A stretch of 64,000 bases of DNA from Bacillus sp. FJAT-18017. Lineage in GTDB: Bacteria; Bacillota; Bacilli; Bacillales; Cytobacillaceae. Positions 26,757-35,460 of the stretch are shown here, one piece after another (the stretch's first letter is position 1; each line of letters begins with the position of its first letter). Below the pieces are notes generated by a model, which was not told the DNA's origin, searched no databases, and saw only the letters and a list, made by a program, of their open reading frames with translations. The stretch covers positions 1,580,001-1,644,000 of the forward strand of contig NZ_CP012602.1 in the NCBI RefSeq assembly GCF_001278805.1, read 5' to 3'. Both the position numbers and the translations under genes were made by a program.

Positions 26757-27314
26757 ATGGAAAAACTGAATGAAATTCTTGAATACAATAAGCACTTTGT
26801 CGAAAACAAAGAATATGAAAAATTCCAAACGACGAAATTCCCAAATAAGAAGGCAGTCATTCTAACATGTATGGATACCCGCCTGCTTGAACTATTACCG
26901 AAAGCAATGAATTTATCGAATGGTGATGTAAAATTAATTAAAAACGCTGGTGCATTGATTGCCCATCCATTTGGAAGTATTATGCGAAGCATTTTGGTGG
27001 CAGTTTATGAGCTGCAAGCTGACGAGGTATTCGTCATCGGCCATTATGACTGCGGCATGAGCTCCTTGAAGGCGGAAACGATGATGGAGAAAATGAAGGC
27101 AAGGGGAGTCAGACAGGAAACCCTCGACACTCTCGATTATTCAGGGATTGAAATTAATAGTTGGCTTCATGGTTTTGATAATGTGACTGAAAGTGTGAAA
27201 CATAGTGTCGAGACAATAAAAAAACATCCGCTTATGCCAGCAGATGTTAATGTACACGGTCTCGTCATCGATCCGGAGACAGGCAGACTTGATTTGGTTG
27301 TAGAGGGCTATTAA
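26757..27314 (+). CDS. ytiB: beta-carbonic anhydrase (YtiB-like)
   Basis: This zinc enzyme interconverts CO2 and bicarbonate. The 185-residue beta-class protein has zinc ligands in TCMDTR (Cys about 39, Asp about 41) and HYDC (His about 98, Cys about 101), plus NAGA (about 65). ATG 26757 is chosen because aggaaaggtg precedes it; an upstream in-frame start has no site. It is divergent from the zinc lipoprotein across two Zur boxes and may share zinc-dependent control. Its stop is only 1 nt from the convergent yidD stop. Confidence 0.93.
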   Translation: MEKLNEILEYNKHFVENKEYEKFQTTKFPNKKAVILTCMDTRLLELLPKAMNLSNGDVKLIKNAGALIAHPFGSIMRSILVAVYELQADEVFVIGHYDCGMSSLKAETMMEKMKARGVRQETLDTLDYSGIEINSWLHGFDNVTESVKHSVETIKKHPLMPADVNVHGLVIDPETGRLDLVVEGY

Positions 27315-27315
27315 A

Positions 27316-27576
27316 TTATTGCTGGTGCTTATGATCGGAATGCTTGCGGAAACCAGGCCATTGCTCAGGGACTGGGTCAACACCCCCGGGATGGAGCGGA
27401 TGGCACCTAAGGATTCTTTTTATGGTCAGATATCCGCCCTTAAAAGCGCCGTATTGCCTGATTGCCTCCAGACCGTAGCTTGAGCAGGTAGGATAGAATC
27501 GGCAGCTCGGCGGTTTTAGGGGAGAGATGGCTTTCTGATAAAACCGGATAAGCCCGATCAATAATTTTTTAAACAT
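27316..27576 (-). CDS. yidD: membrane protein insertion efficiency factor YidD
   Basis: This is a small (86 aa) YidD/YtjA family protein thought to assist YidC/SpoIIIJ in membrane insertion. The conserved core [23 protein letters not shown] (about 12-34) and the HPGGVDPVP segment (about 61-69) are present. Start 27576 is chosen for its aaggaga site; the frame is open 10 codons further. It is transcribed convergently to the carbonic anhydrase gene with no terminator between them. Confidence 0.94.
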   Translation of the reverse strand: MFKKLLIGLIRFYQKAISPLKPPSCRFYPTCSSYGLEAIRQYGAFKGGYLTIKRILRCHPLHPGGVDPVPEQWPGFRKHSDHKHQQ

Positions 27577-27759
27577 ATAAATAATCTCCTTGGCTCTTAG
27601 TAACAATGGTTTACTAGAGAATGAGCAATTATATTTTTCTTTTCCTACTTTACCACAACAGGGAAAGAATCGTCTAAAAGGTGAATTTCCTTAAAAGTAG
27701 ATGAAAATAGTCGGATTTTATGATATGATACTAGGAAAAGGAAAAAAGGAGTGACATTT

Positions 27760-28233
27760 ATGCCTTCAGTTGAAAGTTTTGAACTTGATCACGATGCAGT
27801 TAAAGCCCCTTATGTCCGCCACTGTGGTGTTCACAAGGTAGGCAGCGACGGCGTTGTTAATAAATTTGATATTCGTTTTTGCCAGCCAAACAAACAAGCA
27901 ATGAAGCCAGATTCAATTCATACACTTGAGCACTTGCTTGCTTTTAATATCCGTAAGCATTCCGAGAAATATGACCATTTTGACATTATTGATATTTCCC
28001 CGATGGGATGCCAAACTGGTTACTATCTTGTTGTCAGCGGTGAACCGACAGTCGGAGAAATCATTGACTTGCTTGATGCTACAATGAAGGAAGCTGTGGA
28101 AATTACCGATATTCCAGCCGCGAATGAAAAACAATGCGGACAGGCAAAGCTGCATGACCTTGAAGGTGCGAAGAAGTTAATGCGCTTCTGGCTGACACAA
28201 AGCAAGGAAGATCTTAAACAAGTATTTGCTTAA
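27760..28233 (+). CDS. luxS: S-ribosylhomocysteine lyase LuxS
   Basis: LuxS cleaves S-ribosylhomocysteine to homocysteine and the AI-2 precursor DPD, recycling the S-adenosylmethionine by-product. The 157 residues match the family length. Metal ligands lie in HTLEH (about 54-58) and near Cys about 126 (KQCGQAK), with catalytic Cys in [10 protein letters not shown] (about 84). ATG 27760 follows aaaaggag; the GTG 9 nt upstream overlaps that site. It is monocistronic, closed by a strong terminator. It belongs to the same methyl cycle as metK at 38 kb. Confidence 0.97.
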   Translation: MPSVESFELDHDAVKAPYVRHCGVHKVGSDGVVNKFDIRFCQPNKQAMKPDSIHTLEHLLAFNIRKHSEKYDHFDIIDISPMGCQTGYYLVVSGEPTVGEIIDLLDATMKEAVEITDIPAANEKQCGQAKLHDLEGAKKLMRFWLTQSKEDLKQVFA

Positions 28234-28252
28234 TCTAAATCTTAATTAATAC

Positions 28253-28290
28253 GAAAAGAGGCTTTCCACGATGGAAAAGCCTCTTTTTTT
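28253..28290 (+). terminator. terminator of luxS
   Basis: The stem aaaagaggctttcc/ggaaaagcctctttt is followed by a T run. Confidence 0.93.
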
Positions 28291-28347
28291 GTCGTTAACA
28301 AATTTTAAATTTCGCAACTGGATAACTTTTAGATAGAGTTTGTCAAC

Positions 28348-28655
28348 GTCTAGCTCCACAAGGAAGGCTTCCCCGAAATTACATCGCACGAAATTACGCG
28401 ATAGTGTAATGAGGAGCGCCTATCGCCTAGCAAACTTCAGGCCTTTTCCCTACGATAAGTCATCATCGAATCGCTTTCGCTCTTCGTGATTCCTTTACCC
28501 CACCTTAAAGGACAGTAGGCCTCCTTCGTCGGCAACTGTCCCTAAAGGTCCGATTCATTCACCTAACCATCAGCAAAAAGCGCTGATGGAAGGTTCATTT
28601 TATCTCAGTCGAAGTCCCTCCATTTTGTACGGCGATAACCAAGGCGCTTGCGCTT
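28348..28655 (+). repeat. interspersed intergenic element, family R1 (long composite form)
   Basis: It has the same outer and core blocks as the 148-bp copies, but two additional stretches enlarge it to about 308 bp. One follows gtctagctcca (cacaaggaaggcttcc...gtaatgaggag). The other follows gattccttta (ccccaccttaaaggacagtaggcc...ggttcatttta). The final block ctcagtcgaagtccctcc and the ending ggcgcttgcgctttt are retained. It lies in the convergent gap between luxS and ytzI. Confidence 0.85.
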
Positions 28656-28673
28656 TTGTTCCTTTGAAACCCA

Positions 28674-28832
28674 TTAATGCCGTGGTTCCCTCTCCTGATG
28701 GGCTTCAACAGTGGATGCTTGGTCGACAGGGTCGACCGTGTGCTTAAAGCCATAAGCCTTAGATGTTGTAATGACTGCCAAAGCGATGACTGCGAAAATA
28801 ATAATAAAAGAAATTACCATAATTATGACCAT
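28674..28832 (-). CDS. ytzI: YtzI-like small single-pass membrane protein
   Basis: This is a 52-residue protein: one hydrophobic segment (about 1-22) followed by TTSKAYGFKHTVDP and a hydrophilic tail. That pattern is what I recall for Bacillus YtzI, which has no known function. Start 28832 is chosen because aaggggg lies 6 nt upstream; longer in-frame starts reach 28901 but would read through the site. Confidence 0.7.
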   Translation of the reverse strand: MVIIMVISFIIIFAVIALAVITTSKAYGFKHTVDPVDQASTVEAHQEREPRH

Positions 28833-28990
28833 ACCCATCCCCCTTACCGCTACTCTTACTTCCATTTTACCATAAGGCATTCGGACATTGGGAGTAGCCA
28901 TAAAATCAGTATTTTTGTTCAGTCAAAAGCAATGAACGAAAAAAAGAGCCTCTCTCAAGGCCCTTCTTAACCCAACCCCTATGTAATGAT

Positions 28991-29245
28991 CTAATGTATA
29001 TTCCTAGGATGAAAGCCTGTCGGCCGTTGTCCATATTCATCCTTGGCGAACTTAACCTTAAGGCTCTCAATTAAGTAGATGCCCATTAAATTATACAATT
29101 CTTGTTTATCCATTTCCTGAATCAGCGCCAACAAATCTTCGTGGCTCATTTCCTCAAGAAAAGCGAAGGCAAGCATATCGATATCCTCTTCGTCTCCGGT
29201 AAGCTTGTTGCGGTATAATTCGTAAAGCTCATCAACCAATTTCAC
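28991..29245 (-). CDS. small acidic protein, DUF6154-like
   Basis: The 84-residue soluble protein starts MKLVDELYELYRNKLTGDEEDIDML and contains Leu-rich acidic helices. It resembles a small conserved Bacillus family I recall as DUF6154; function unknown. The start is GTG at 29245, 8 nt after ggagg; the GTG at 29254 is part of the site itself. It is monocistronic and close to ytzI on the same strand. Confidence 0.65.
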   Translation of the reverse strand: MKLVDELYELYRNKLTGDEEDIDMLAFAFLEEMSHEDLLALIQEMDKQELYNLMGIYLIESLKVKFAKDEYGQRPTGFHPRNIH

Positions 29246-29502
29246 AACATTCACCTCCAGACAAGAGAAATTTTTTTATAAAGTGAAATAGGCTTCTTCT
29301 GCCGTTATCTCTATACTAATTAAATACCCTTTGCATCGAAAAGTATTCCTTTAGTTTGAAGCATCATTTCTTATTTTAAACAATCTATGGCTTTAGTGGT
29401 AAAAAAATGATTAAAAGTATAAAAAAATATTGTTGAGGGATACAAAGATAAACGGGTTTGCAATTCCGCTGCATACATTCAGGCAGGGAGGGTTTGACAA
29501 TC

Positions 29503-29832
29503 ATGGATGGTCAAAAGAAAACGTATTATGTTTCAATAGCAAATGGCGAGATTTCTCAAAGTGCGACCAGTTCACCCTGGAATTTTAAGATTGAAGCAAC
29601 CGATGAAGAAATTACAACATTACGGGAATATTTTGATGAAAATTATACCCATGAGTTAGGGAATTTTGTCAGAGCGCATATCCCATATGTGGAATACCAC
29701 CATGATAAGGATAATGACGCTTATGATATCGGTATGCAAAAGATATACAGTATGATTTATGATCTTGGGGACAAGCAGGCAAGGAATCATATTGAATCAA
29801 TGGGTATTCTAAACCAGCCGCCTAACCCCTAA
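29503..29832 (+). CDS. conserved hypothetical protein (109 aa)
   Basis: The start MDGQKKTYYVSIANGEIS is chosen for its agggaggg site; the frame is open upstream to 29458 without one. The protein is soluble, acidic and single-domain, with a recognisable EATDEEITTLREYFDENY helix and HIPYVEYHHDKDNDAYD. It resembles short Bacillus proteins found near the ytk genes, but I do not know a function. No catalytic motif is evident. Confidence 0.7.
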   Translation: MDGQKKTYYVSIANGEISQSATSSPWNFKIEATDEEITTLREYFDENYTHELGNFVRAHIPYVEYHHDKDNDAYDIGMQKIYSMIYDLGDKQARNHIESMGILNQPPNP

Positions 29833-29898
29833 GTTTCTAGCATTTAAAGAAACTTTAGCTTTCGCGACTGTGGAAGACTTTTTATTGAGCGTGTCTAC

Positions 29899-30046
29899 GT
29901 CTAGCTCCAGCGCCTATCGCCTAGCAAACTTCAGGTCTTCTCCCTACGATAAGTCATCATCGAATCGCTGCAGCTCTTCGTGATTCCTATATCTCAGTCG
30001 AAGCCCCTCCTTTTTGTACGGCGATGAGCAAGGCGCTTGCGCTTTT
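29899..30046 (+). repeat. interspersed intergenic element, family R1 (short form)
   Basis: This copy of about 148 bp is close to that at 7902-8049, with the shared block ctacgataagtcatcatcga and the ending ggcgcttgcgctttttt. It abuts the stop codon of the minus-strand lipoprotein gene (tta at 30047-30049). Its GC-rich ending gcgcttgcgc plus T6 could act as a terminator for plus-strand transcripts. Confidence 0.85.
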
Positions 30047-30877
30047 TTACTTGGTTTCTTCAACTACAGCATCCGGAACGGAAATCTCAGTAAGTGAATT
30101 AAAGTTTGTATAAACTCCATCAAGTTCCTGGATTAGTTTTACAGGCTTTGAATTTGAGAACCATTCCATTTCTATCTTTACATTTAACCGCGAAGGATAG
30201 AAGGTTTTTTTATTAAGAGCGATTTCATAATCTAAATCTTTAATCGAGAGATTGGCGAGAAGCTCTTTATTTTCCTGCAAATCAGAAGGCAACGTGCTTT
30301 TTGCAAATTCCTGCATACCTTGGTCGCTGTCAGTTGCTTTAAGCATGACAACATATTCTTCTTCGCCTTCCTTTAACTCAAGATTGCCTTCATAATGAGA
30401 AGCCTTGTTGAGTTCGGCTGCCGGATTAAGCTTGCCGGCAGCGGCAGATAGGGCTTTTTCCGCTGAAGAGGCCGGATGCTTTGTCCACAACCTATTTCTG
30501 CTGTCATATACAAACATTCCTTGTTCGGTATAGTAGGCTTCTGTAAGATAGGGAATTTCTCCTCCTACCATCCTCATTTCCGACTTTTGGTGAAAGGATA
30601 AAGGATTCGTCATTACATCAGTATTTAGGACTGAAGACAGTTTTATGTCTTTTTGTTCATTCTGTTCTGAAATTAGTTGTTCAATTGTCAAATTGACTGA
30701 CAGACTATCTAGGAATTCAAAGGCTTTCTCAGCTTCATGGAGGACCTGAGTGGCTGTTAATTCGGTATCCATAGCATCTGCCGGCTTTTTCTCTGAGACA
30801 CTTTCATCTTTGGTGGAGCATGCGGATAGTACAAATAGAAGGAAAATTCCTGTGATAATGTTTGCTGTTTTCCCCAA
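30047..30877 (-). CDS. lipoprotein, DUF6612-like
   Basis: The 276-residue lipoprotein has signal peptide MGKTANIITGIFLLFVLSAC with the lipidated Cys at about 20. The rest is a soluble beta-rich domain with DMxTNPLSFHQ and YYTEQGMFVYDSR, as in LolA/LppX-like DUF6612 proteins of Firmicutes. A lipid- or ligand-binding role on the membrane surface is inference from the fold family. The start is TTG at 30877 with ggaggagg upstream. It is transcribed alone, divergent from the Nudix gene. Confidence 0.75.
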   Translation of the reverse strand: MGKTANIITGIFLLFVLSACSTKDESVSEKKPADAMDTELTATQVLHEAEKAFEFLDSLSVNLTIEQLISEQNEQKDIKLSSVLNTDVMTNPLSFHQKSEMRMVGGEIPYLTEAYYTEQGMFVYDSRNRLWTKHPASSAEKALSAAAGKLNPAAELNKASHYEGNLELKEGEEEYVVMLKATDSDQGMQEFAKSTLPSDLQENKELLANLSIKDLDYEIALNKKTFYPSRLNVKIEMEWFSNSKPVKLIQELDGVYTNFNSLTEISVPDAVVEETK

Positions 30878-31036
30878 ATATGTCCTCCTCCCCGGTAGTT
30901 TCGAACGTTACTCTCTTTTTAGCCTATCCTAAAAATGTAAAACATGATTTTACAAAAATAATTGATGCCAATTCTTTTTAAAGCTACCATTAAAGTAGTG
31001 ATACAGCTACCATTTCTATTTTGCGAGGGTAAATAT

Positions 31037-31519
31037 ATGGTCGAGTTTAAAGACATTAATGGGAACAGAATTGAGCTTTCTTTTTCAAAAATCACCTTTT
31101 CCGGGCTGGCAGGCCATGTATTAATCATGTGCGAGTTTAATGGCAGCTGGCTGTTGACAAAGCACAGCGTAAGGGGATTGGAATTCCCTGGAGGAAAAGT
31201 AGAACAGGAAGAAACCCTAGAAGAAGCTGCACGAAGGGAAGTAAATGAAGAAACAGGCGCAGTCCTCAAAGAGCTCTTATGGATTGCCGATTATCGCGTA
31301 ACGGACAAGGACACAGGTGAGTCTTTCGTAAAGGCGGTTTTCTGGGGAATTGCCGACAGGATTGAACAAAAGGAGACATATTACGAAACAGAAGGGCCAA
31401 CTTTGCTAAAAGGAAATCTCGATCTGGAACGGCATGGCCAAAAGTTCAGTTTTATTATGAAGGATGAAGTCATAGGGGAGTGCCTCAAACAATTGGAAAA
31501 GGTCAGGGGAGAACAATAA
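31037..31519 (+). CDS. ytkD: Nudix hydrolase YtkD
   Basis: The 160-residue protein has a perfect Nudix box, GGKVEQEETLEEAARREVNEETG (about 56-78), matching GX5EX7REUXEEXGU. It resembles B. subtilis YtkD, reported to hydrolyse oxidised purine nucleoside triphosphates and to have RNA 5' pyrophosphohydrolase activity. ATG 31037 is chosen for the gagggt site and YtkD-like start MVEFKD; the frame is open upstream. Substrate preference cannot be read from sequence. Confidence 0.88.
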   Translation: MVEFKDINGNRIELSFSKITFSGLAGHVLIMCEFNGSWLLTKHSVRGLEFPGGKVEQEETLEEAARREVNEETGAVLKELLWIADYRVTDKDTGESFVKAVFWGIADRIEQKETYYETEGPTLLKGNLDLERHGQKFSFIMKDEVIGECLKQLEKVRGEQ

Positions 31520-31563
31520 TGGACGGCCGGCATAAAAGTGCTCGGCCGTATTTTTCTACCAGT

Positions 31564-32370
31564 CTATTCTTTTACAAGCTTTCTTTCAACCAGGGCTACA
31601 AGCTGATACATAAGGGTTGCGAATACGGCTATAACAAGGAGTGAGAGCAGGACCAGGGTGAAATTGAACACCTGGAATCCATAAATAATCATATAGCCCA
31701 GGCCTTTCGAGGAAGCCAGGAATTCCCCAACAATGACACCGACCCATGAAAGGCCGACATTTACCTTCAAGGTCGAGATGATAGTCGGAAATGAAGCAGG
31801 GAGAATTGCTTCCTTAAAGCACTGAAACCTCGTTGCCCCGAAGGTCTGTAAGACTTTTAGGTAATTGGGATCGACTTCCCTAAAAGAGGTGTAAACGACG
31901 ATGGTAGTGATTATGATTGATATAATCGCTCCCATTGAGATAATTGAAGCAAAACCAGGACCCATTGCAACTATTAAAATTGGCCCTAGCGCGACTTTAG
32001 GCATGGCATTCAGGACAACAAGATAAGGGTCTAAAATTCTTGATAAAAGCGGTGACCACCAAAGGATGGCCGCAATCAATGTTCCCAGGAACGTTCCCAA
32101 CAGAAAACCGGCGACCGTTTCGGTCAGGGTTATGCCGAGGTCAGCAAGAAGTGTCCCGTCCTGCAGTTTTGTAAAAAGCAATTGCCATATTTTTGTTGGT
32201 GAGCTGAAAATGAGAGGATCAACCCATTCCTTCCGGCTGCTGATTTCCCAAACAGAGAAAAACGCAGCAAATATTAGAAGCTGATAAAATCGGACTAAAA
32301 GCTGTTCTTTTTTTAGACTCTTTAAATATTGAGCATGCTGGGAGCTGATGAGGGTCTGATGGTTATTCAA
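31564..32370 (-). CDS. ytlD: ABC transporter permease (SsuC/TauC/ThiX type)
   Basis: The 268-residue permease has about six membrane helices and the EAA-like cytoplasmic loop around [26 protein letters not shown] (about 165-190). The start is TTG at 32370, overlapping the ATPase stop by 8 nt and preceded by aaggagctggag; the longer frame to 32436 would overlap the ATPase gene further. With the ATPase and binding protein upstream it forms an importer of the nitrate/sulfonate/taurine/thiamine-precursor class, corresponding by synteny to B. subtilis ytlD. The substrate is unknown. Confidence 0.85.
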   Translation of the reverse strand: MNNHQTLISSQHAQYLKSLKKEQLLVRFYQLLIFAAFFSVWEISSRKEWVDPLIFSSPTKIWQLLFTKLQDGTLLADLGITLTETVAGFLLGTFLGTLIAAILWWSPLLSRILDPYLVVLNAMPKVALGPILIVAMGPGFASIISMGAIISIIITTIVVYTSFREVDPNYLKVLQTFGATRFQCFKEAILPASFPTIISTLKVNVGLSWVGVIVGEFLASSKGLGYMIIYGFQVFNFTLVLLSLLVIAVFATLMYQLVALVERKLVKE

Positions 32371-33127
32371 GTGACTCCAGCTCCTTCCATATTTCTTTAA
32401 ACAATTTTCCATAGCTTTCGTGGTTTCTAGTATCAAATGGCTGGAGTTTTCTTAATTCCTCAGGAATATCAAAAACTTTATGGATGCGGCCCGGGCTTGC
32501 CGAAAATAAGTAAACACGATCGCTCATGGCAATGGCTTCTCCAATATCGTGTGTCACCAGGATAGCTGTCTTTCCCAGACTTTTTAATGTTGTTAATACA
32601 AGGTCCTCAAGCTTTAATTTCGATTGGTAGTCCAGCGCGGAGAATGGCTCGTCAAGCATGAGCACCTTTGGTTCGGCTGTAAGTGTCCGGGCAAGGGCAG
32701 CCCGTTGCCTCATTCCTCCAGATAGCTGCTTAGGCAACTTTTTTTCAACTCCTGGCAACCCAATATCCTCCAGAAGCTTTATTGCCTGAGCCTTCCTTTT
32801 CGATGTTAAGTTTTTCGAAAGTTTAAGGCCAATCAGAACATTTTCCTCAATTGTTTTCCAGGGGAAAAGGTAATCCTGCTGGAGCATATATCCGATATCG
32901 CTCCTTGCCTGTTCGATTTCTTTGCCGCCAAGCTGAACATAACCCTCAGTTGGCTTAATCAGGCCGGCAATGATCGAAAGCAAGGTCGTCTTTCCACAGC
33001 CGCTCGGGCCCAGGAAGGAAATGAACTCTCCCTCCTCAAGAGAGAGAGTTATATTGGAGAGGGCCGTAACAGCCATATCTTTAGTAAAATAAGTGTGGCT
33101 AATTCCTTCAATGGATAGGAAACTCAT
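32363..33127 (-). CDS. ytlC: ABC transporter ATP-binding protein (SsuB/TauB type)
   Basis: The 254-residue ATPase shows Walker [10 protein letters not shown] (about 40-48), Q-loop [11 protein letters not shown], signature [15 protein letters not shown] (about 137), Walker [13 protein letters not shown] (about 161) and H-loop VTHDI. It energises the YtlD permease. Spacing to the binding-protein gene upstream is 78 nt, and it overlaps the permease by 8 nt. It follows aaaggagg. Confidence 0.92.
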   Translation of the reverse strand: MSFLSIEGISHTYFTKDMAVTALSNITLSLEEGEFISFLGPSGCGKTTLLSIIAGLIKPTEGYVQLGGKEIEQARSDIGYMLQQDYLFPWKTIEENVLIGLKLSKNLTSKRKAQAIKLLEDIGLPGVEKKLPKQLSGGMRQRAALARTLTAEPKVLMLDEPFSALDYQSKLKLEDLVLTTLKSLGKTAILVTHDIGEAIAMSDRVYLFSASPGRIHKVFDIPEELRKLQPFDTRNHESYGKLFKEIWKELESLE

Positions 33128-33205
33128 GCAGCGGCCTCCTTTGTTTTATCTCAATTGGTTATCCATAATGGAGGGCCTAATATCTGCCCTCCATTAAAGG
33201 AAATA

Positions 33206-34210
33206 TTATTTTACTTTTTCAGCTATCTCTGTGTTTACGAGTGTTTCATGCTCAATCCGCTTAGGGAGCTCTCCTGCTTCATCCATGATATTCTGGAGGT
33301 TATCCCATTCTTCTTGATCAAGGATGGGGTCCGTTGCGAATGAACCCTGGCTCTTGTATCGTTCAATTACCGTTGCCATTATGTCGAGGTCTGTGTCTTC
33401 AAAGTAAGGCTGAATCGCTTTTGCAATTTCTTTTGAATCAGTATCCTGAACCCATTGCTGTGCTTTGTAGATTGCTTTAGTGAAGCTTTCAATGGTTTTA
33501 GCGTTTTCTTTCATATAGCTTTCTTTTGCCATAAAAGTGGTATAAGGAATATGTCCGGACTCGGTTCCAAATGAAGCAATAACATGGCCTTTTCCTTCTT
33601 TTTCAAATATGCTGGCAGTTGGTTCAAAGAGCTGAACAAAGTCGCCTGTCCCGGATGCAAAGGCTGTCGCGATGTTCGCGAAGTCGATATTCTGGATTAG
33701 AGTTAAATCTTTGTGCGGGTCAATTCCGTGTTTTTTTAAAACAAACTCGCCAGCCATCTGAGGCATGCCGCCTTTGCGTTGGCCAAGGAAGGTAGTGCCT
33801 TTCAGCATATCCCAGGAAAAGTTATCGATTTTTTCGCGGGCTACGAGAAAAGTCCCGTCCGTTTGTGTTAGCTGGGCAAAGTTGATGACTGGGTCACTTG
33901 AGCCCTGTGCCTGCACATAAATGGATGTTTCTGATCCGACAAGGGCGATATCAGCACCATTGGAGAGAAGGGCAGTCATAGTTTTGTCGCCTCCAGGTGT
34001 TGTCGTTACCTGCACATCCAGCCCCTCGTCTTTAAAAAAGCCTTTTGCAAGGGCAACATATTGAGGAGTGTAGAATAGTGAATGGGTTACTTCTGCGACA
34101 CGCACCTTTTCAAGCTTTTTCTCTGCGGGTTTAATCTGGCAAGCTGCAAGGGGCAATGCAAGAAGCAAAGCAATCAAGAGCAGGCAACTTCTCTTGAACC
34201 GTTTGAACAT
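33206..34210 (-). CDS. ytlA: ABC transporter substrate-binding lipoprotein (NMT1/SsuA/ThiY family)
   Basis: The 334-residue lipoprotein has signal peptide and lipobox ALPLAAC (Cys about 24). It has the NMT1-type fold start VRVAEVTHSLFYTPQYVALAKGFFKDEGLDV (about 37-67). Its family binds nitrate, taurine, aliphatic sulfonates or the thiamine pyrimidine precursor. No thi or ssu genes and no riboswitch lie next to it, so the substrate is open. It is first in the ytlACD operon; I saw no TPP or S-box element upstream. Confidence 0.9.
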   Translation of the reverse strand: MFKRFKRSCLLLIALLLALPLAACQIKPAEKKLEKVRVAEVTHSLFYTPQYVALAKGFFKDEGLDVQVTTTPGGDKTMTALLSNGADIALVGSETSIYVQAQGSSDPVINFAQLTQTDGTFLVAREKIDNFSWDMLKGTTFLGQRKGGMPQMAGEFVLKKHGIDPHKDLTLIQNIDFANIATAFASGTGDFVQLFEPTASIFEKEGKGHVIASFGTESGHIPYTTFMAKESYMKENAKTIESFTKAIYKAQQWVQDTDSKEIAKAIQPYFEDTDLDIMATVIERYKSQGSFATDPILDQEEWDNLQNIMDEAGELPKRIEHETLVNTEIAEKVK

Positions 34211-34318
34211 AGTGGTTTACCTCCCGAATTAAATGAATTGGGCTAAGGGCCTGTGATATCGTATGAAACAGAAATGATTGTGTGAATGCCCATAAGGGGA
34301 AAATAAGGAGGAAATTGA

Positions 34319-35110
34319 ATGGAAAAAGCAGTCGATGGAAAAATCATCACAATGGAAACATTCCCGTCTCCAAATCCTGATATTGGTTTATGGCTTATTA
34401 CATATATGTCAGGCGGTTTAAAGGTAAAAGGCCTCCTCGCAAAGCCCCTTGAAGGAGAAACATTTGATGCATTTTTGTATTTGAGGGGGGGAATAAAAAA
34501 TGTAGGAAAAGTACGGCCCGCAAGAATTGCTCAGTTTGCTTCTGAAGGCTTTGTAGTTTTTGCGCCTTTTTATAGGGGCAACCAGGGAGGAGAAGGCGAT
34601 GAAGACTTCGCAGGTGAAGACCGGCTTGACGCTTTCTCCGCTTTCCAATTACTAAAAGGAATACCGGGAGTCTCTCATGTCCATATTTTTGGTTTCTCAA
34701 GAGGGGGAGTTATGGCATTATTAACAGCCCTCGAGTTTCCTGAGTCTGCATCTGTCGTTACATGGGGCGGTGTAAGCGATATGAGCCTCACGTATGTGGA
34801 GCGTGAAGATTTAAGAAGGATGATGAAGAGGGTCATCGGAGGAACCCCGGTGAAATATCCAGAACGGTATGAAAGCAGGACACCGTTATACGAGCTGGAA
34901 CGGCTTGTCCCACAGGTATTGATTATTCATGGTGTTCATGATGATAATGTATCAATCGACCATGCCTACAGGTTGGAAAAACGGCTCAAAGAACTTGGAA
35001 AGGACCCGGAAACGTGGTACTTCGATGACTTTACTCACTACTTTCCCCCGGCCGTAAATAGAAAAGTCGTCAAAGACCTCTGTGCGTGGATGAAAAGGCA
35101 GGCAAAGTAG
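34319..35110 (+). CDS. ytmA: alpha/beta hydrolase (prolyl oligopeptidase-like, YtmA)
   Basis: The 263-residue alpha/beta hydrolase has nucleophile motif GFSRGG (Ser about 124), acid in HGVHDDNVS (Asp about 203) and His in DFTHYF (about 240). The triad layout and FYRGNQGGEGDEDFAGEDRLDA segment are typical of S9 peptidase-like esterases. It matches B. subtilis YtmA by position next to the ytl genes. The ATG follows aaggagga. It may be an acylaminoacyl-peptidase or a general esterase; the substrate is unknown. Confidence 0.85.
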   Translation: MEKAVDGKIITMETFPSPNPDIGLWLITYMSGGLKVKGLLAKPLEGETFDAFLYLRGGIKNVGKVRPARIAQFASEGFVVFAPFYRGNQGGEGDEDFAGEDRLDAFSAFQLLKGIPGVSHVHIFGFSRGGVMALLTALEFPESASVVTWGGVSDMSLTYVEREDLRRMMKRVIGGTPVKYPERYESRTPLYELERLVPQVLIIHGVHDDNVSIDHAYRLEKRLKELGKDPETWYFDDFTHYFPPAVNRKVVKDLCAWMKRQAK

Positions 35111-35154
35111 TGGTACTATAGAATCAAAGGATTAAGTGTAAAGGAGGAACAGTT

Positions 35155-35397
35155 ATGGGGATGCCTCTTGAACTCAACACCATGATTGTGACAAAAGGCA
35201 AGGAACAAAGAATTGAGGAAAACTTGTTTATCCTAGAGAAGGCAGGATACCGTCTTTATCCTATTGATATCCCAATCGACATCAGAAGGACAATTGATGC
35301 CGATTCAAGTGGGACAGCGAAAATTATGAAGGTTGAATGGGAAGGCGCGTTAACGCGGATTACCTATGAACTCACCTCTCTTTACTCACCGAATTAA
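35155..35397 (+). CDS. ytmB: YtmB family protein (DUF2584)
   Basis: The 80-residue soluble protein has the family pattern MIVTKGKEQRIEENLFILEKAGYRLYP (about 10-36). YtmB-like DUF2584 proteins are restricted to Bacillales and have no assigned function. It follows ytmA by 44 nt with its own aaggagga and is probably co-transcribed. It ends at a terminator shared with convergent pckA. A second ATG two codons in (35161) is possible. Confidence 0.82.
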   Translation: MGMPLELNTMIVTKGKEQRIEENLFILEKAGYRLYPIDIPIDIRRTIDADSSGTAKIMKVEWEGALTRITYELTSLYSPN

Positions 35398-35415
35398 CAG
35401 ACATGCGGAAGTGCC

Positions 35416-35453
35416 AAAAAAAGAGGCTTCTCACAGGGAAGCCTCTTTTTTGT
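35416..35453. terminator. bidirectional terminator between ytmB and pckA
   Basis: The stem aaaaaagaggcttc/gaagcctctttttt with a 7-nt loop has T runs on both strands. Confidence 0.92.
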
Positions 35454-35460
35454 CCAGAAA

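Noticed and set aside
28563..28970. Plus-strand frames near ytzI
   Set aside because: They are antisense shadows of ytzI and of the R1 element.
33128..34318. TPP or S-box control of the ytlACD importer
   Set aside because: No THI-box or S-box core is visible upstream of ytlA, so the substrate could not be narrowed this way.
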